Shown in pieces: positions 23,649-31,388 of a stretch of 31,388 bases of DNA. The translations under genes and the position numbers were made by a program. Each line of letters starts with the position of its first letter. Position 1 is the first letter of the stretch. The notes under the pieces are model-generated. The model searched no databases. It worked only from the letters and a program-made list of their open reading frames with translations, and was not told the DNA's origin. This DNA comes from T3Sed10-241 sp036751905. Lineage in GTDB: Bacteria > Bacteroidota > Bacteroidia > Flavobacteriales_D > Cryomorphaceae. The stretch is taken from contig DAIOTP010000024.1 of the NCBI GenBank assembly GCA_036751905.1, positions 1 through 31,388 on the forward strand, in the 5' to 3' direction.

Positions 23649-24872
23649 TCAATGTGCTGCCCTGGTATCAAGACTATCGCGCAGTCCATTGCCTACCAGC
23701 ATGAATGCCAGCACCAGCAATACGATACTGGCCCCGGGAAGCAAGGCGAGGTAAGCTTTGGCTGTGGTAATATAAGGGTAATGTTCTTTGATCATTTGTC
23801 CCCATGAGGCCATCGGAATCTGTGCTCCGATGCCTAGAAAGCTCAATCCTGCCTCGAGCAGTATTGCTGAGGCAAAATTGGCAGCAGAAATCACCACCAC
23901 CGGCCCCATAACATTGGGAAGTATGTGCCCTGAAATAATGCGACCCGAACTGTAGCCCAGTACTTTGGCTGCTTCGACATATTCCATGGTTCGTACGGAA
24001 AGTACCTGACCCCTTACTACCCTAGCCACCTCCACCCACATGGTAAGCCCCACAGCCACAAACACCTGCACGAAGCCCTTGCCCAAGGCAAACGTGATGG
24101 CCACCACCAACAACAGGGTGGGAATAGACCAAACCACATTGATAAGCCAGGTAATCCCATCGTCCACCCAACCGCGAAAGTACCCGGCAATGGCACCCAA
24201 AGCAAGTCCCAGAACCAGGCTTATGAGTACAGAAATCAACCCAACTGAGAGCGAAACTATGGTACCAGCCATAAGCCGGCTGAGCATATCGCGACCAAAT
24301 TTATCAGTGCCGAGCCAGAATCGCTTTGTAACCAATGATGATTTTTGAAGCGCTGCCACAACCTCACTTCTCATCACACCTACTTTTTCATCCGTATCTA
24401 TCCTAACAATGATGTATCCGTCCGAAGTTGGTTCAATGCGCTCAGGATCTAATGCGTACACCACATCAGCGATGTGGTATGCGAAAGGCATTCCTGCGAT
24501 GCCGGGCCTGCCGCCATACTGAAAGCCTACAACGGAATCGGTGCTGATGCGGTAAGTGTGAAGTGGTATTTCAGTGTAAGCATTGTGGCTTCCGCCAAAA
24601 AACAGCCGCTCAAAGAAGAAAGCTTTGCGCTCGGGTTCGTTTTTGCGCACTGTCAAAAACGCTACTTTGCTTCCTGGCGCTGCCGTAGCAAGTGCCAGGT
24701 GCTGACTGTTGGCATTTTGCGTACCATCAGGGCGAACATTGCCCCCAAGTATGGCAATGGTTGTAGCCAGGCCAATAACGACAAGGCCCAGCATTGCGAG
24801 CTTATTCTTCTTGAACCGTTGCCAAGCCAAAGCTGTGGGCGATGCGGATATATCTAACCCTCGCTCAATCAT
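23649..24872 (-). CDS. DppC/OppC-like ABC transporter permease
   Basis: The 407-residue permease has the OppC N-terminal helix (~24-44, KNKLAMLGLVVIGLATTIAI) and a core of about five helices (~200-400) with the EAA loop YVEAAKVLGYSSGRIISGHILPN for ATPase contact. The FWLGTDKFGRDMLSRLMAGT stretch is the classic DppC signature. Between helix 1 and this core is an extra periplasmic segment of ~140 residues, much longer than in enteric DppC/OppC (~300 residues in total). The ATPase, partner permease and binding protein are not in the window. Its ATG overlaps the glycosyltransferase stop by 4 bp, placing it last in an operon with envelope genes. Confidence 0.92.
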   Translation of the reverse strand: MIERGLDISASPTALAWQRFKKNKLAMLGLVVIGLATTIAILGGNVRPDGTQNANSQHLALATAAPGSKVAFLTVRKNEPERKAFFFERLFFGGSHNAYTEIPLHTYRISTDSVVGFQYGGRPGIAGMPFAYHIADVVYALDPERIEPTSDGYIIVRIDTDEKVGVMRSEVVAALQKSSLVTKRFWLGTDKFGRDMLSRLMAGTIVSLSVGLISVLISLVLGLALGAIAGYFRGWVDDGITWLINVVWSIPTLLLVVAITFALGKGFVQVFVAVGLTMWVEVARVVRGQVLSVRTMEYVEAAKVLGYSSGRIISGHILPNVMGPVVVISAANFASAILLEAGLSFLGIGAQIPMASWGQMIKEHYPYITTAKAYLALLPGASIVLLVLAFMLVGNGLRDSLDTRAAH

Positions 24873-25960
24873 TTACTTCGTTTCCATCGCGGCTTAATCA
24901 ATATTGAGCCCAAGATCAGTGACATAAAATAGAAGGGATAAACAAACAGTCCTGGCAAAATTAACCACAGGCAGTCAAGCCGTCGAAAGTACAAAACTCC
25001 CGTGGTGAGCAAAGCCGCCTCCAAAACAATTTTCAACCAGAATGCAGTGCCCAGATCCGCGATATCCAAAACCCATAGTATAAGCATACATCCATGCGCA
25101 ACATGTGCGAGCAAAGTCAAAGCACTCACAGCCGCAAAGGGCATCGAGCGAACTGCAGGCACTTTGGCAATCCACCTGCAACGCTGCAACCAGAGCGCGT
25201 CCACCTTTTCCGGAAAGGAAGCCAGCGCTGCCACACCAGCTCCCATGGATGCTCCCAAAGCCATATTTCCGAAGGTGGAGGCAATGGCATGAAGGGTGAA
25301 TATGTCGTCCCCATGAGGAATTTCTAAGTCCCTGCGTTGGTTGTAACTCATCATATAGGCTTCGCGCTGAAATAGAAATGCAGCCCCATTTGCGAGCAAG
25401 GGCATCCCGGCTTTTGCGGAAGCGAGCCCCACAACCTGCAGTCCTACGAATTCTAAATCAAACCATTTGCTGCCCCATGAAGGCTGCTTAGCGGGCTTTA
25501 CCGGAAGCACCCATGCCTTGGCATCTTTCGTGGTGAGGGCTCCGGCAGCGAGCAGCCAATCGCGGTTTATGAAGGTATCGGCATCGCTCGTCAGCACCCA
25601 CTCCGTAACGCTGTGCTCGATGCCAAAGTGCAAGGCGGCTTTTTTGCCGTAAAGGCCTTGCGGCAAATGCAGCAACAACATGTTGCCACCAGGAACCATA
25701 CGCCGGAGCTCATTTTCATCCAAATCATTGGAATGGTCGTTGACCAAAAGCACTTTATGGCCAAGATTCACACTATTCCTGATCAATCCCGGCAATGCAT
25801 CCCTTTCGTTGTGAAAGGGGATTACAATGGTGACATCAAGAGGAAATTCTGCCGCAGCATCCTTTGGCTTAAGGGCTTGCCAAAAAATAACGAGGAGTGC
25901 CACAAGGAGCACACCATAAGCGTACAGCACAAAACTTGCCCAAAATTCAACCACCTGCAA
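24869..25960 (-). CDS. family 2 glycosyltransferase, membrane-bound
   Basis: The 363-residue protein has an N-terminal transmembrane helix (~10-30) and a GT-A domain: VTIVIPFHNERDALPGLI, the nucleotide-sugar and metal motif VLTSDADTF (D-x-D), LEIPHGDDIFTLHAI with the acidic pair, and LQRCRWIAK (Q-x-x-R-W), the product-binding motif of processive GT2 enzymes. About three helices follow (~275-355). The architecture suggests glycosyl transfer to a membrane lipid or polymer at the cytoplasmic face of the inner membrane. Donor and acceptor are unknown. It overlaps the UPF0104 gene upstream by 14 bp and the permease gene downstream by 4 bp. Confidence 0.92.
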   Translation of the reverse strand: MQVVEFWASFVLYAYGVLLVALLVIFWQALKPKDAAAEFPLDVTIVIPFHNERDALPGLIRNSVNLGHKVLLVNDHSNDLDENELRRMVPGGNMLLLHLPQGLYGKKAALHFGIEHSVTEWVLTSDADTFINRDWLLAAGALTTKDAKAWVLPVKPAKQPSWGSKWFDLEFVGLQVVGLASAKAGMPLLANGAAFLFQREAYMMSYNQRRDLEIPHGDDIFTLHAIASTFGNMALGASMGAGVAALASFPEKVDALWLQRCRWIAKVPAVRSMPFAAVSALTLLAHVAHGCMLILWVLDIADLGTAFWLKIVLEAALLTTGVLYFRRLDCLWLILPGLFVYPFYFMSLILGSILIKPRWKRSK

Positions 25961-26900
25961 ACCCTTTGTGGTTGTGAAGCGATTTGAATCCCATCCATCC
26001 TGATGCGACCAAAACAGGCAAACCGATGTTCACAAGCCAAAGGCTGAATCCGGCCAAAACAGCTGCGGTATGGTGCGGCATGAAGTGTGCAAAAAGAACC
26101 ACGGACAGCACCTCTCTGATTCCAAGCTCACCCAAGGCAGGACCTGGTATAAACGATTGACAGAAAAACAACACAAAAACTCCCCCATAGGCCTGATGAA
26201 GTCCACCGCCATAACCAAAAGTATAGAGTGCCAACACAAACTGGGTGCTGAAAATAATGTACCGCAAAATAGCCCATTTCACAGCGGCTCTTACCGCTCT
26301 GGATTTAAGCTGCTTAAAATAAGTCACACTGTTTTGCAAGCGGATGTGCCATAAACCACGGTTTAAAGCGCTGGGTAGCCATACTGCAAGGATGATTGCG
26401 GTGACGAGACCGAAACCTACCATCCAATGAAGCCTTATGCTGTGCAGTACCGGGGGCATTTGATACATCAACAATCCAATAGCCCCAAAGGCCAAGGTAA
26501 CCAGCCCTTGGATAGATGCTCCCAGCGCGGCCGCTGCCGGAGCTTTCATGAGCAGGTGTGGGGGCATTTGGGCCATTCTTCCTGCAAAATCGCCTATGCG
26601 GTTGGGCGTTACGAAACCGCTGCACATCCCCGAAAGCACTTGCTTGTAACCCTGAAGTAGGGTGAGTTGCGGCGCATGCAGCAATGCAAGCCACTTGCGT
26701 ACTTCCGCATATAGATTGACGAAGGTCAGGGAGGCAAGCAACAGCAACCATGGCAACAACTCAATGGCTATTGCCGCATACATCGCTGATAACATGTCCT
26801 TTTGCAAAAAAGCGTACACAGCAAGGCCTACCAGACCAAATAGCGCCAAACCAAGTTTAAACTGATTCGAGTGGATTGCAGTGAAAAGCCTTTTGTACAT
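25947..26900 (-). CDS. UPF0104/AglD-like integral membrane protein
   Basis: The 317-residue protein has about eight hydrophobic helices and the family pattern of the lysylphosphatidylglycerol synthase transmembrane region (UPF0104): LYAEVRKWLALL, then GMCSGFVTPNRIGDFAGRMAQM near residue 92 and FIPGPALGELGIREVLSVVLF near 248. Family members are thought to flip or handle lipid-linked compounds. Sitting first in an operon before a GT2 enzyme, it may move or supply a glycolipid intermediate, but this is inference. Its ATG is only 20 bp from the TTG of the divergent ruvC. Confidence 0.88.
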   Translation of the reverse strand: MYKRLFTAIHSNQFKLGLALFGLVGLAVYAFLQKDMLSAMYAAIAIELLPWLLLLASLTFVNLYAEVRKWLALLHAPQLTLLQGYKQVLSGMCSGFVTPNRIGDFAGRMAQMPPHLLMKAPAAAALGASIQGLVTLAFGAIGLLMYQMPPVLHSIRLHWMVGFGLVTAIILAVWLPSALNRGLWHIRLQNSVTYFKQLKSRAVRAAVKWAILRYIIFSTQFVLALYTFGYGGGLHQAYGGVFVLFFCQSFIPGPALGELGIREVLSVVLFAHFMPHHTAAVLAGFSLWLVNIGLPVLVASGWMGFKSLHNHKGFAGG

Positions 26901-26920
26901 TCGCTGCTAAAGTAAAGTTT

Positions 26921-27475
26921 TTGGAGGCAGAACGCATCATTTTAGGCATTGACCCAGGTACCACGGTTATGGGGTACGGCATTATTTGCCTCGAAGGGAA
27001 ACGGATGTATGTAGTGAGCCACGGTGTAATACATCTGGCAAAATACGAAGACCATGCCTTGAAACTGAAGATTATATTCGACCGGGTAGTCGGTTTAATA
27101 TCTGAATATCATCCCGACGAACTGGCGATTGAAGCCCCCTTTTACGGAAAGAATGTACAAAGCATGCTCAAACTAGGCCGCGCCCAGGGAGTGGCCATTG
27201 CAGCAGCGCTGAGCAGGTCTATACCCTATGTAGAATACGCCCCCAGGCGTATCAAGCAGAGTATAACAGGAAATGGAAATGCCTCCAAAGAACAGGTAGC
27301 AGCCATGCTCAAAACCTTGCTCAACATGAAAGAGCTCCCTGAAATGCTTGATGCTTCCGATGGCCTGGCCGCAGCCGTCTGCCACGGATTTCAGCATGTC
27401 GGTGAAGGACCTTCGGCCAAAGGGGGTGGCAGTTGGAAAAATTTTATTGCTAAAAATCCGGGAAGGGTGCGGTAA
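26921..27475 (+). CDS. ruvC: Holliday junction resolvase RuvC
   Basis: The 184-residue nuclease cuts Holliday junctions with the RuvAB complex. The catalytic acidic residues are in place: D11 in ILGIDPGT, E71 in LAIEAPFYGKN, and D144/D147 in DASDGLAAAVCH. PRRIKQSITGNGNASKEQV, the typical DNA-contact region, is also present. The start is TTG 26921, as the first motif follows within seven codons and no ATG is available in the 20-bp gap to the divergent UPF0104 gene. The C-terminal ~25 residues (GGGSWKNFIAKNPGRVR) are a basic extension. It converges on the HIT gene with an 11-bp gap. Confidence 0.95.
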   Translation: MEAERIILGIDPGTTVMGYGIICLEGKRMYVVSHGVIHLAKYEDHALKLKIIFDRVVGLISEYHPDELAIEAPFYGKNVQSMLKLGRAQGVAIAAALSRSIPYVEYAPRRIKQSITGNGNASKEQVAAMLKTLLNMKELPEMLDASDGLAAAVCHGFQHVGEGPSAKGGGSWKNFIAKNPGRVR

Positions 27476-27486
27476 AACCGCGTATG

Positions 27487-27876
27487 TCAAGCCTGCTTTA
27501 TGGCTTCAGCAATGCGGCTGAGTTCCTCATGGCTCAATTGCAGTTTGGGCTTTGCAAAATTCATGTCACCAACATGATCAAGGGGAATAAGGTGTACATG
27601 CGCATGCGGCACTTCGAGTCCTATCACGCATACGCCAATGCGTTCACAGGCAATCACTTTTTCTATTTTTTTGGCGACCTTGGCAGCAAAAGGCATGATG
27701 TGTGTGAGTAAATCCTCAGGAAGGTCGAAAATGTAGTCGATTTCCTTCTTTGGAACCACAAGGGTATGGCCTCTGCGCAATGGATTGATGTCCAGAAAAG
27801 CCACGAACGATTCATCCTCAGCAACAATATGCCCGGGTATCTCGCCATTCACAATACGTGTAAAAATACTCGGCAT
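27487..27876 (-). CDS. HIT family nucleotide hydrolase/transferase
   Basis: The 129-residue protein has the histidine-triad motif PHAHVHLIPL (H-phi-H-phi-H, with the active His in the middle) near residue 90-100, and the N-terminal SIFTRIVNGEIPGHIVAEDE typical of the HIT/Hint branch. These enzymes hydrolyse nucleoside phosphoramidates or acyl-adenylates; the physiological substrate is uncertain. It starts 6 bp after the greA stop and is probably co-transcribed with greA, an arrangement I believe is common in Bacteroidota. Confidence 0.95.
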   Translation of the reverse strand: MPSIFTRIVNGEIPGHIVAEDESFVAFLDINPLRRGHTLVVPKKEIDYIFDLPEDLLTHIMPFAAKVAKKIEKVIACERIGVCVIGLEVPHAHVHLIPLDHVGDMNFAKPKLQLSHEELSRIAEAIKQA

Positions 27877-27882
27877 TGTGGC

Positions 27883-28356
27883 TTATCGGTTTATATCAAC
27901 GATTTCAAAGCGAACAATCCCGGCGGGCACCTCAATCTCGGCAATTTCGCCTTTTGCTTTTCCCAGGAGGCCTTTGCCTATTGGCGAGTCTACTGAGATC
28001 TTCTTCAACTTAACATCTGCCTCATTTTCGGCGACAAGCTGATATACCATTTGCTGGCTATTGGCCAAATTCTTAATTGTAACCTTACTGAGTATATATG
28101 CTTTGGAAGTATCCATCTTTGATTCGTCGACAACGCGTGCGTTGGCAAGTACATCTTCCATTTTTGAAATACGCGCTTCCAGCAGTCCTTGCGCTTCCTT
28201 GGCCGCATCATACTCAGCATTTTCAGAAAGATCGCCTTTGTCACGAGCCTCTGCAATTTGTTGCGAAATACGCGGCCTTTCAACTGTTTTCAATTGGTGG
28301 AGCTCTTTTTTCAGCTTATCGAGGCCCTCGGGGGTATAGTAATTAATTTGTGACAT
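27883..28356 (-). CDS. greA: transcription elongation factor GreA
   Basis: The 157-residue factor rescues backtracked RNA polymerase by stimulating transcript cleavage. The N-terminal coiled coil carries the acidic tip motif DKGDLSENAEYDAAKE at residues ~38-53. The C-terminal FKBP-like domain ends with SPIGKGLLGKAKGE and a conserved hydrophobic end. I chose ATG 28356 (MSQINYYTPEG) over the open 11-codon extension upstream. The leader contains a TAnnTTTG element and, just downstream of it, a hairpin with a U-tract, which may act as a terminator inside the leader. Confidence 0.96.
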   Translation of the reverse strand: MSQINYYTPEGLDKLKKELHQLKTVERPRISQQIAEARDKGDLSENAEYDAAKEAQGLLEARISKMEDVLANARVVDESKMDTSKAYILSKVTIKNLANSQQMVYQLVAENEADVKLKKISVDSPIGKGLLGKAKGEIAEIEVPAGIVRFEIVDINR

Positions 28357-28387
28357 AGTTGGGGGTATTGCTAGGTAGGTATGTACC

Positions 28388-28419
28388 AAAAAAGAGAAAA
28401 CCCTTTAATGGGCTTTCTC
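28388..28419 (-). terminator. hairpin with U6 tract in the PorV-like/greA gap
   Basis: The arms GAGAAAACCC (28394-28403) and GGGCTTTCTC (28410-28419) pair with one mismatch. Six A at 28388-28393 form a U6 tract on the minus strand. It can end the transcript of the PorV-like gene, but it also lies between a predicted greA promoter and the greA start. Confidence 0.7.
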
Positions 28420-28430
28420 CTCGTTGGGTA

Positions 28431-28438
28431 CAAATGTA
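28431..28438 (-). promoter_or_regulatory. -7 element (TACATTTG) upstream of greA
   Basis: On the minus strand TACATTTG matches TAnnTTTG, within the palindrome GTACAAATGTAC. It lies just after the PorV-like stop and upstream of the hairpin at 28388-28419. No clear -33 element was found. Confidence 0.35.
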
Positions 28439-28450
28439 CAAATTTTTTGA

Positions 28451-29515
28451 TTAGTTCTTACCTACATCCAGGCGTACACCAATGGCATGAAGCCCATTGA
28501 AAGGGTTGGTATTGCGAAACGAGTAATCGATTGCAAGACGTGTGCGTTTCTCTCCAAATTCGAGCTGCACTCCTGCACCAGCCGAAAGGCCAGTGTAAAC
28601 TATTCTCCGAAGTTGATCATCGAAAATATTGTTTTCGATGAGGTAGCCTGCGCGGAGAAAAAACATTTCCCGAAAGCCGAATTCTGCTCCAACCAAATAA
28701 TTGTCTTCACTGAATGAATTGGCAACAAACGCTCCGTGTGCTGTAAGCACCATTTGCTCAGACAGGAGAAAATCATAGCTTGCAGCTATATTCACGAGAG
28801 ATGGCAGCTCATACAGTGCGCTTTTGAACTCCGCATTGAGATCAAAGAAATTTTGTGGAGCCCTTGATTCAAACGCCAATCCATCACCTGAAAAAGACAT
28901 GGGAGGCCCTACATTGCGGAGGGATATTCCGAACTTCAGTTGGTCACGGTCGCCTGTGACATATCGGATGCCTGCATCAAGTGACACGCCCGTAGCCCGC
29001 AAATCGGCTACACCTTCGGTAATTACCTTCAATGTAATCCCTCCCGAAATGCTGTTGGAAAACGCCTTTGCATAGGAAAGTCCGATATTGGAGAGCTGCA
29101 CATTGAAAAAAGTGCCATCCCCATCAGGGGTTTCGGTAGTTGTTCGGCGGATATCACCAAAATTATAGGTGCTCACAGCCAATCCCAAAGCGCTGGTTTC
29201 GCCTATCTTTTGAACCAAGCCAAAAGAGTTCAGTCCCACATCAGCTCCTGAGAGATAGTTGATATACGTTATGCCAACTTCGGTGCCTCGCACGCTCGCC
29301 ATTCCGGCTACGTTCAGGTACATAGACTCCACAGGACTTGCGGCTGCCATATTTGCCCCACTGAAGGCATTGCTTCGTGCCCAAGGATTTACTAGCAACT
29401 GCATACCGCCTGCGGAACCAGCACGGTCAGGATTTCCACCATAAGTGGGTAAACAAGCGATGAGGCCAAGGCCCAACAATACCGATTGGGCTGCTCGATT
29501 TAAATGTATCGTCAT
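28451..29515 (-). CDS. PorV/PorQ-family outer-membrane protein (T9SS-associated)
   Basis: The 354-residue protein has a signal peptide (MTIHLNRAAQSVLLGLGLIA, cleavage probably near TYGG) and an FadL-like barrel pattern with alternating hydrophobic strands. Its N-terminal mature stretch NPWARSNAFSGANMA, then MYLNVAGMASVRGTEVG, is typical of the PorV/PorQ (DUF3308/UPF0164) family, whose members carry T9SS cargo from the translocon to the sortase. I chose ATG 29515; the frame is open for six codons upstream. It starts 24 bp after the stop of a large T9SS-type protein gene, suggesting a dedicated cargo/barrel pair. Whether it is the core PorV or a paralogue cannot be told here. Confidence 0.9.
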   Translation of the reverse strand: MTIHLNRAAQSVLLGLGLIACLPTYGGNPDRAGSAGGMQLLVNPWARSNAFSGANMAAASPVESMYLNVAGMASVRGTEVGITYINYLSGADVGLNSFGLVQKIGETSALGLAVSTYNFGDIRRTTTETPDGDGTFFNVQLSNIGLSYAKAFSNSISGGITLKVITEGVADLRATGVSLDAGIRYVTGDRDQLKFGISLRNVGPPMSFSGDGLAFESRAPQNFFDLNAEFKSALYELPSLVNIAASYDFLLSEQMVLTAHGAFVANSFSEDNYLVGAEFGFREMFFLRAGYLIENNIFDDQLRRIVYTGLSAGAGVQLEFGEKRTRLAIDYSFRNTNPFNGLHAIGVRLDVGKN

Positions 29516-29539
29516 AAACGGGTAGATTCTCAAAGTAGC

Positions 29540-31388
29540 TTAGAAGTTTCTTAAGTCTGTAGGACGTGTTGCGCAGAAGAATTTGAGCACGCGCTCACCT
29601 ATTCCTGGTGCCTGCACGTGGATGAGATACATTCCACCTGCGATAGGAATAAATTGTTCATTCTGCAAATCCCAGTCAATCCATGTGAGGTTATTATCCT
29701 TTTCAAGAATGCGCACCAAGGTTCCGTTGAGGGTGAATATCTGTATTTTACACTCAGGTGGCAGATTGATAATTCTCACCCTGTTGTCGACCCTACTTAC
29801 TTCATATGTGCTGTAGGCGTAGTAAGGATTGGGTACGATATCAATCATGTCGAGTGCGGTAGTGGCTACTGCATTGTTATTCGATACAGTTTCGAATCCG
29901 AACGTATTGAATCTGTATACAGGCCACCATTGGTTGATGCTCAAATCAAGATTGGTACTGGTGGAAACGAAAGGAACAGACTCTTGGCCTAAGTCTTCTG
30001 CAAGGGTGGCATAAGGTGCATAGCCTGCGCCAACCCCAACGTTGATAATGGCTTCTCCCGGAACCAAACCATCTTCCGGAGTTCGGTAAGCGAATGTACC
30101 TTCAGCAAGCAGTGGTGCCATGATCCATGTCATTGCGGCATAAACCCTACCTCGAATTGCCGCTGCACTCCTGTTCAATGTGAGGAAGGAGTATGTTCCA
30201 CCATCATATAAAGGTACCCTGTCCACATTTTGGATCACCGAAGCGTCATTGCGCAAGATGTACAGGTAGTGTTCTCCTCCCCACAATGGCCTTTGGGTTG
30301 GTCCAAGCGGGTTGGCCAGCCTCGATGATGGATTCCAAAGCATGTCACGGCCATTTTCACCAGGCAAAACGCTGTTTTCGGCAAACATTACGTTCAAACG
30401 CTCACCGTTGTCCGTATTGATAACGTATCCAGGAAACCATCCCATCCCTACGGAAAGTCCCAACAAATCACTCTCATTTTGAATTCCAGGGTAGGTTTGG
30501 CGCAGGCCCGCCACCATGGCACTCCTCTGGGTGGCACTCATTCCTGCCAGCACAGCGTCTGTGAAAATTTGACTACCTGAAAAAGTTGCTTCCTCCAAAT
30601 TCACACCGGGATCAAATTGATTGCGGCCATTTTTGTCAACAGATAGCGCACGACGTGGAAAAAGTTTCTCGGCATTGCCCTGAGTAAATTCAGGCTGGCC
30701 ATGCGCTTCGAGTACTGGACAACGCGTCCATTGGCTCTTATCGGGGGTTATGACTATTTGCACACCAAATAGTCTGCGAAGGTCACCTTGATCACCCAAA
30801 GAAGCATTCTGCACGCGTGTAAGTGCGTCGCTGGTCATGGGTGATGGGCCACATTCGTAGGCACTCGCCAATCGTGCAGGGCCAATAATACCACCCAATA
30901 TATTTTCAAAACGCTCATTGGGATCCAAGAACGCAGCACAGGACACTTCACCTTCTTCATTCGGACTTCCACATTCATAATCATTGAACACAAAATTGTC
31001 AATGGTGCCATCAGGCAACAAGAAGCAAGGCGACCCTCCATGGGCGAAACCAATTACAGTACCAGCACCATCCCTGATAACTGATGCATCCTCACCAACC
31101 GTTCCTGAACGAATCCAGTTTTGTACGTTCGAACCATCTATGTCGGGAACGCCGGTTAGCCATCCTGTGGGGCCATTGCGGAAAGAAAGTCGGTCAAAGA
31201 TCAAATTTGGAATTCGGTTGTTGGCAGGATTCTCAGAACTGGCTATTTCGGTGAACGATTGGCCAATGGTAATTGAAATGCCGTATTCAGGAAGTATTTG
31301 TTCATTTTCAACACGGATGCTGCGCTCACTAAACACAAGTGTGTCACCGGGATTGCTTAAATCAAACAAGTACCAGCGGGCTTCATCG
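29540..31388 (-). CDS. large secreted protein with T9SS-type C-terminal domain (partial, N-terminus outside window)
   Basis: The frame runs off the right edge (it is still open at 31388: DEARWYLFDLSNPGDT), so at least 615 C-terminal residues are seen. No enzyme motif was recognised. The last ~90 residues look like a T9SS sorting domain: DIVPNPYYAYSTYE, VRIINLPPECKIQIFTLNGTL, then GMYLIHVQAPG. Unlike standard tails, the sequence goes on past the usual basic end with KFFCATRPTDLRNF. I recall similar R-P-x-D-L-x-x-F ends in other large Bacteroidota proteins encoded beside PorV-like barrels. The PorV-like gene follows after 24 bp. Function is unknown; surface adhesion or scaffold roles are possible but unsupported. 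Confidence 0.8.
   Translation of the reverse strand, partial: DEARWYLFDLSNPGDTLVFSERSIRVENEQILPEYGISITIGQSFTEIASSENPANNRIPNLIFDRLSFRNGPTGWLTGVPDIDGSNVQNWIRSGTVGEDASVIRDGAGTVIGFAHGGSPCFLLPDGTIDNFVFNDYECGSPNEEGEVSCAAFLDPNERFENILGGIIGPARLASAYECGPSPMTSDALTRVQNASLGDQGDLRRLFGVQIVITPDKSQWTRCPVLEAHGQPEFTQGNAEKLFPRRALSVDKNGRNQFDPGVNLEEATFSGSQIFTDAVLAGMSATQRSAMVAGLRQTYPGIQNESDLLGLSVGMGWFPGYVINTDNGERLNVMFAENSVLPGENGRDMLWNPSSRLANPLGPTQRPLWGGEHYLYILRNDASVIQNVDRVPLYDGGTYSFLTLNRSAAAIRGRVYAAMTWIMAPLLAEGTFAYRTPEDGLVPGEAIINVGVGAGYAPYATLAEDLGQESVPFVSTSTNLDLSINQWWPVYRFNTFGFETVSNNNAVATTALDMIDIVPNPYYAYSTYEVSRVDNRVRIINLPPECKIQIFTLNGTLVRILEKDNNLTWIDWDLQNEQFIPIAGGMYLIHVQAPGIGERVLKFFCATRPTDLRNF

Noticed and set aside
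23431..23652. 73-codon minus-strand frame after the DppC-like permease (TTG start overlapping the permease stop)
   Set aside because: No recognisable family, low-complexity His/Pro-rich end, and it runs into the DUF3127 stop; support is too weak to call a gene.

Overview
The window is a stretch of chromosome from a member of the Bacteroidota, probably from the Flavobacteriales or a relative; the exact lineage cannot be fixed from sequence alone. The evidence is type IX secretion (T9SS) C-terminal sorting domains, a PorV/PorQ-family outer-membrane protein, a PafA-type alkaline phosphatase, a DUF3127 protein, several promoter elements of the Bacteroidota form TAnnTTTG, few Shine-Dalgarno sites, and repeated use of TTG starts. 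No CRISPR array, insertion sequence, integrase or rRNA was seen.

Layout. 1-444 holds the 3' end of queA. 445-3050 is a gene-poor, decayed stretch: a small membrane protein, a lipoprotein gene split by an in-frame stop, an orphan T9SS tail, and a HepT-like (DUF86) remnant carrying a frameshift and a stop. 3014-7159 holds the most interesting unit: an ECF-type sigma factor, a membrane anti-sigma-like protein with a TPR-like periplasmic part, and, convergent and overlapping by 53 bp, a 948-residue secreted TPR-CHAT (caspase-like) protein. Next come a NatA/NatB-type ABC exporter (7222-9505), then Ppx/GppA and an NtrC-like regulator without a DNA-binding domain (9705-11821), ending at a bidirectional terminator.

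11867-18322 is a long minus-strand run. Transcribed from right to left it reads hpt, adk, obgE, a PAP2 phosphatase, an AlbA_2/HATPase regulator, a frameshifted crcB, a PafA-like phosphatase and a small Cys-rich secreted protein. hpt-adk-obgE-PAP2 overlap by 4-8 bp and form a tight operon. 18542-21727 holds a secreted beta-helix T9SS cargo and the purine pair purK-purE. A tRNA-Leu(UAG) with its terminator lies at 21911-22031 on the minus strand, followed by a flavin-reductase-like protein and DUF3127 on the plus strand.

23649-26900 is a minus-strand envelope operon: a UPF0104 flippase-like protein, a GT2 glycosyltransferase and a DppC-like permease. ruvC is divergent from it. The window ends with greA-HIT and, further right, a T9SS-linked pair: a large secreted protein running off the right edge, followed by a PorV-like barrel.

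Best candidate for an undescribed system: sigma factor / membrane anti-sigma / periplasmic TPR-CHAT protease. It may be a proteolysis-controlled sigma switch, formally similar to the Csx29-Csx30-sigma arrangement of type III-E CRISPR systems but without CRISPR and placed at the membrane. Three genes or remnants (lipoprotein, HepT, crcB) carry frame-breaking changes that should be checked against raw reads.
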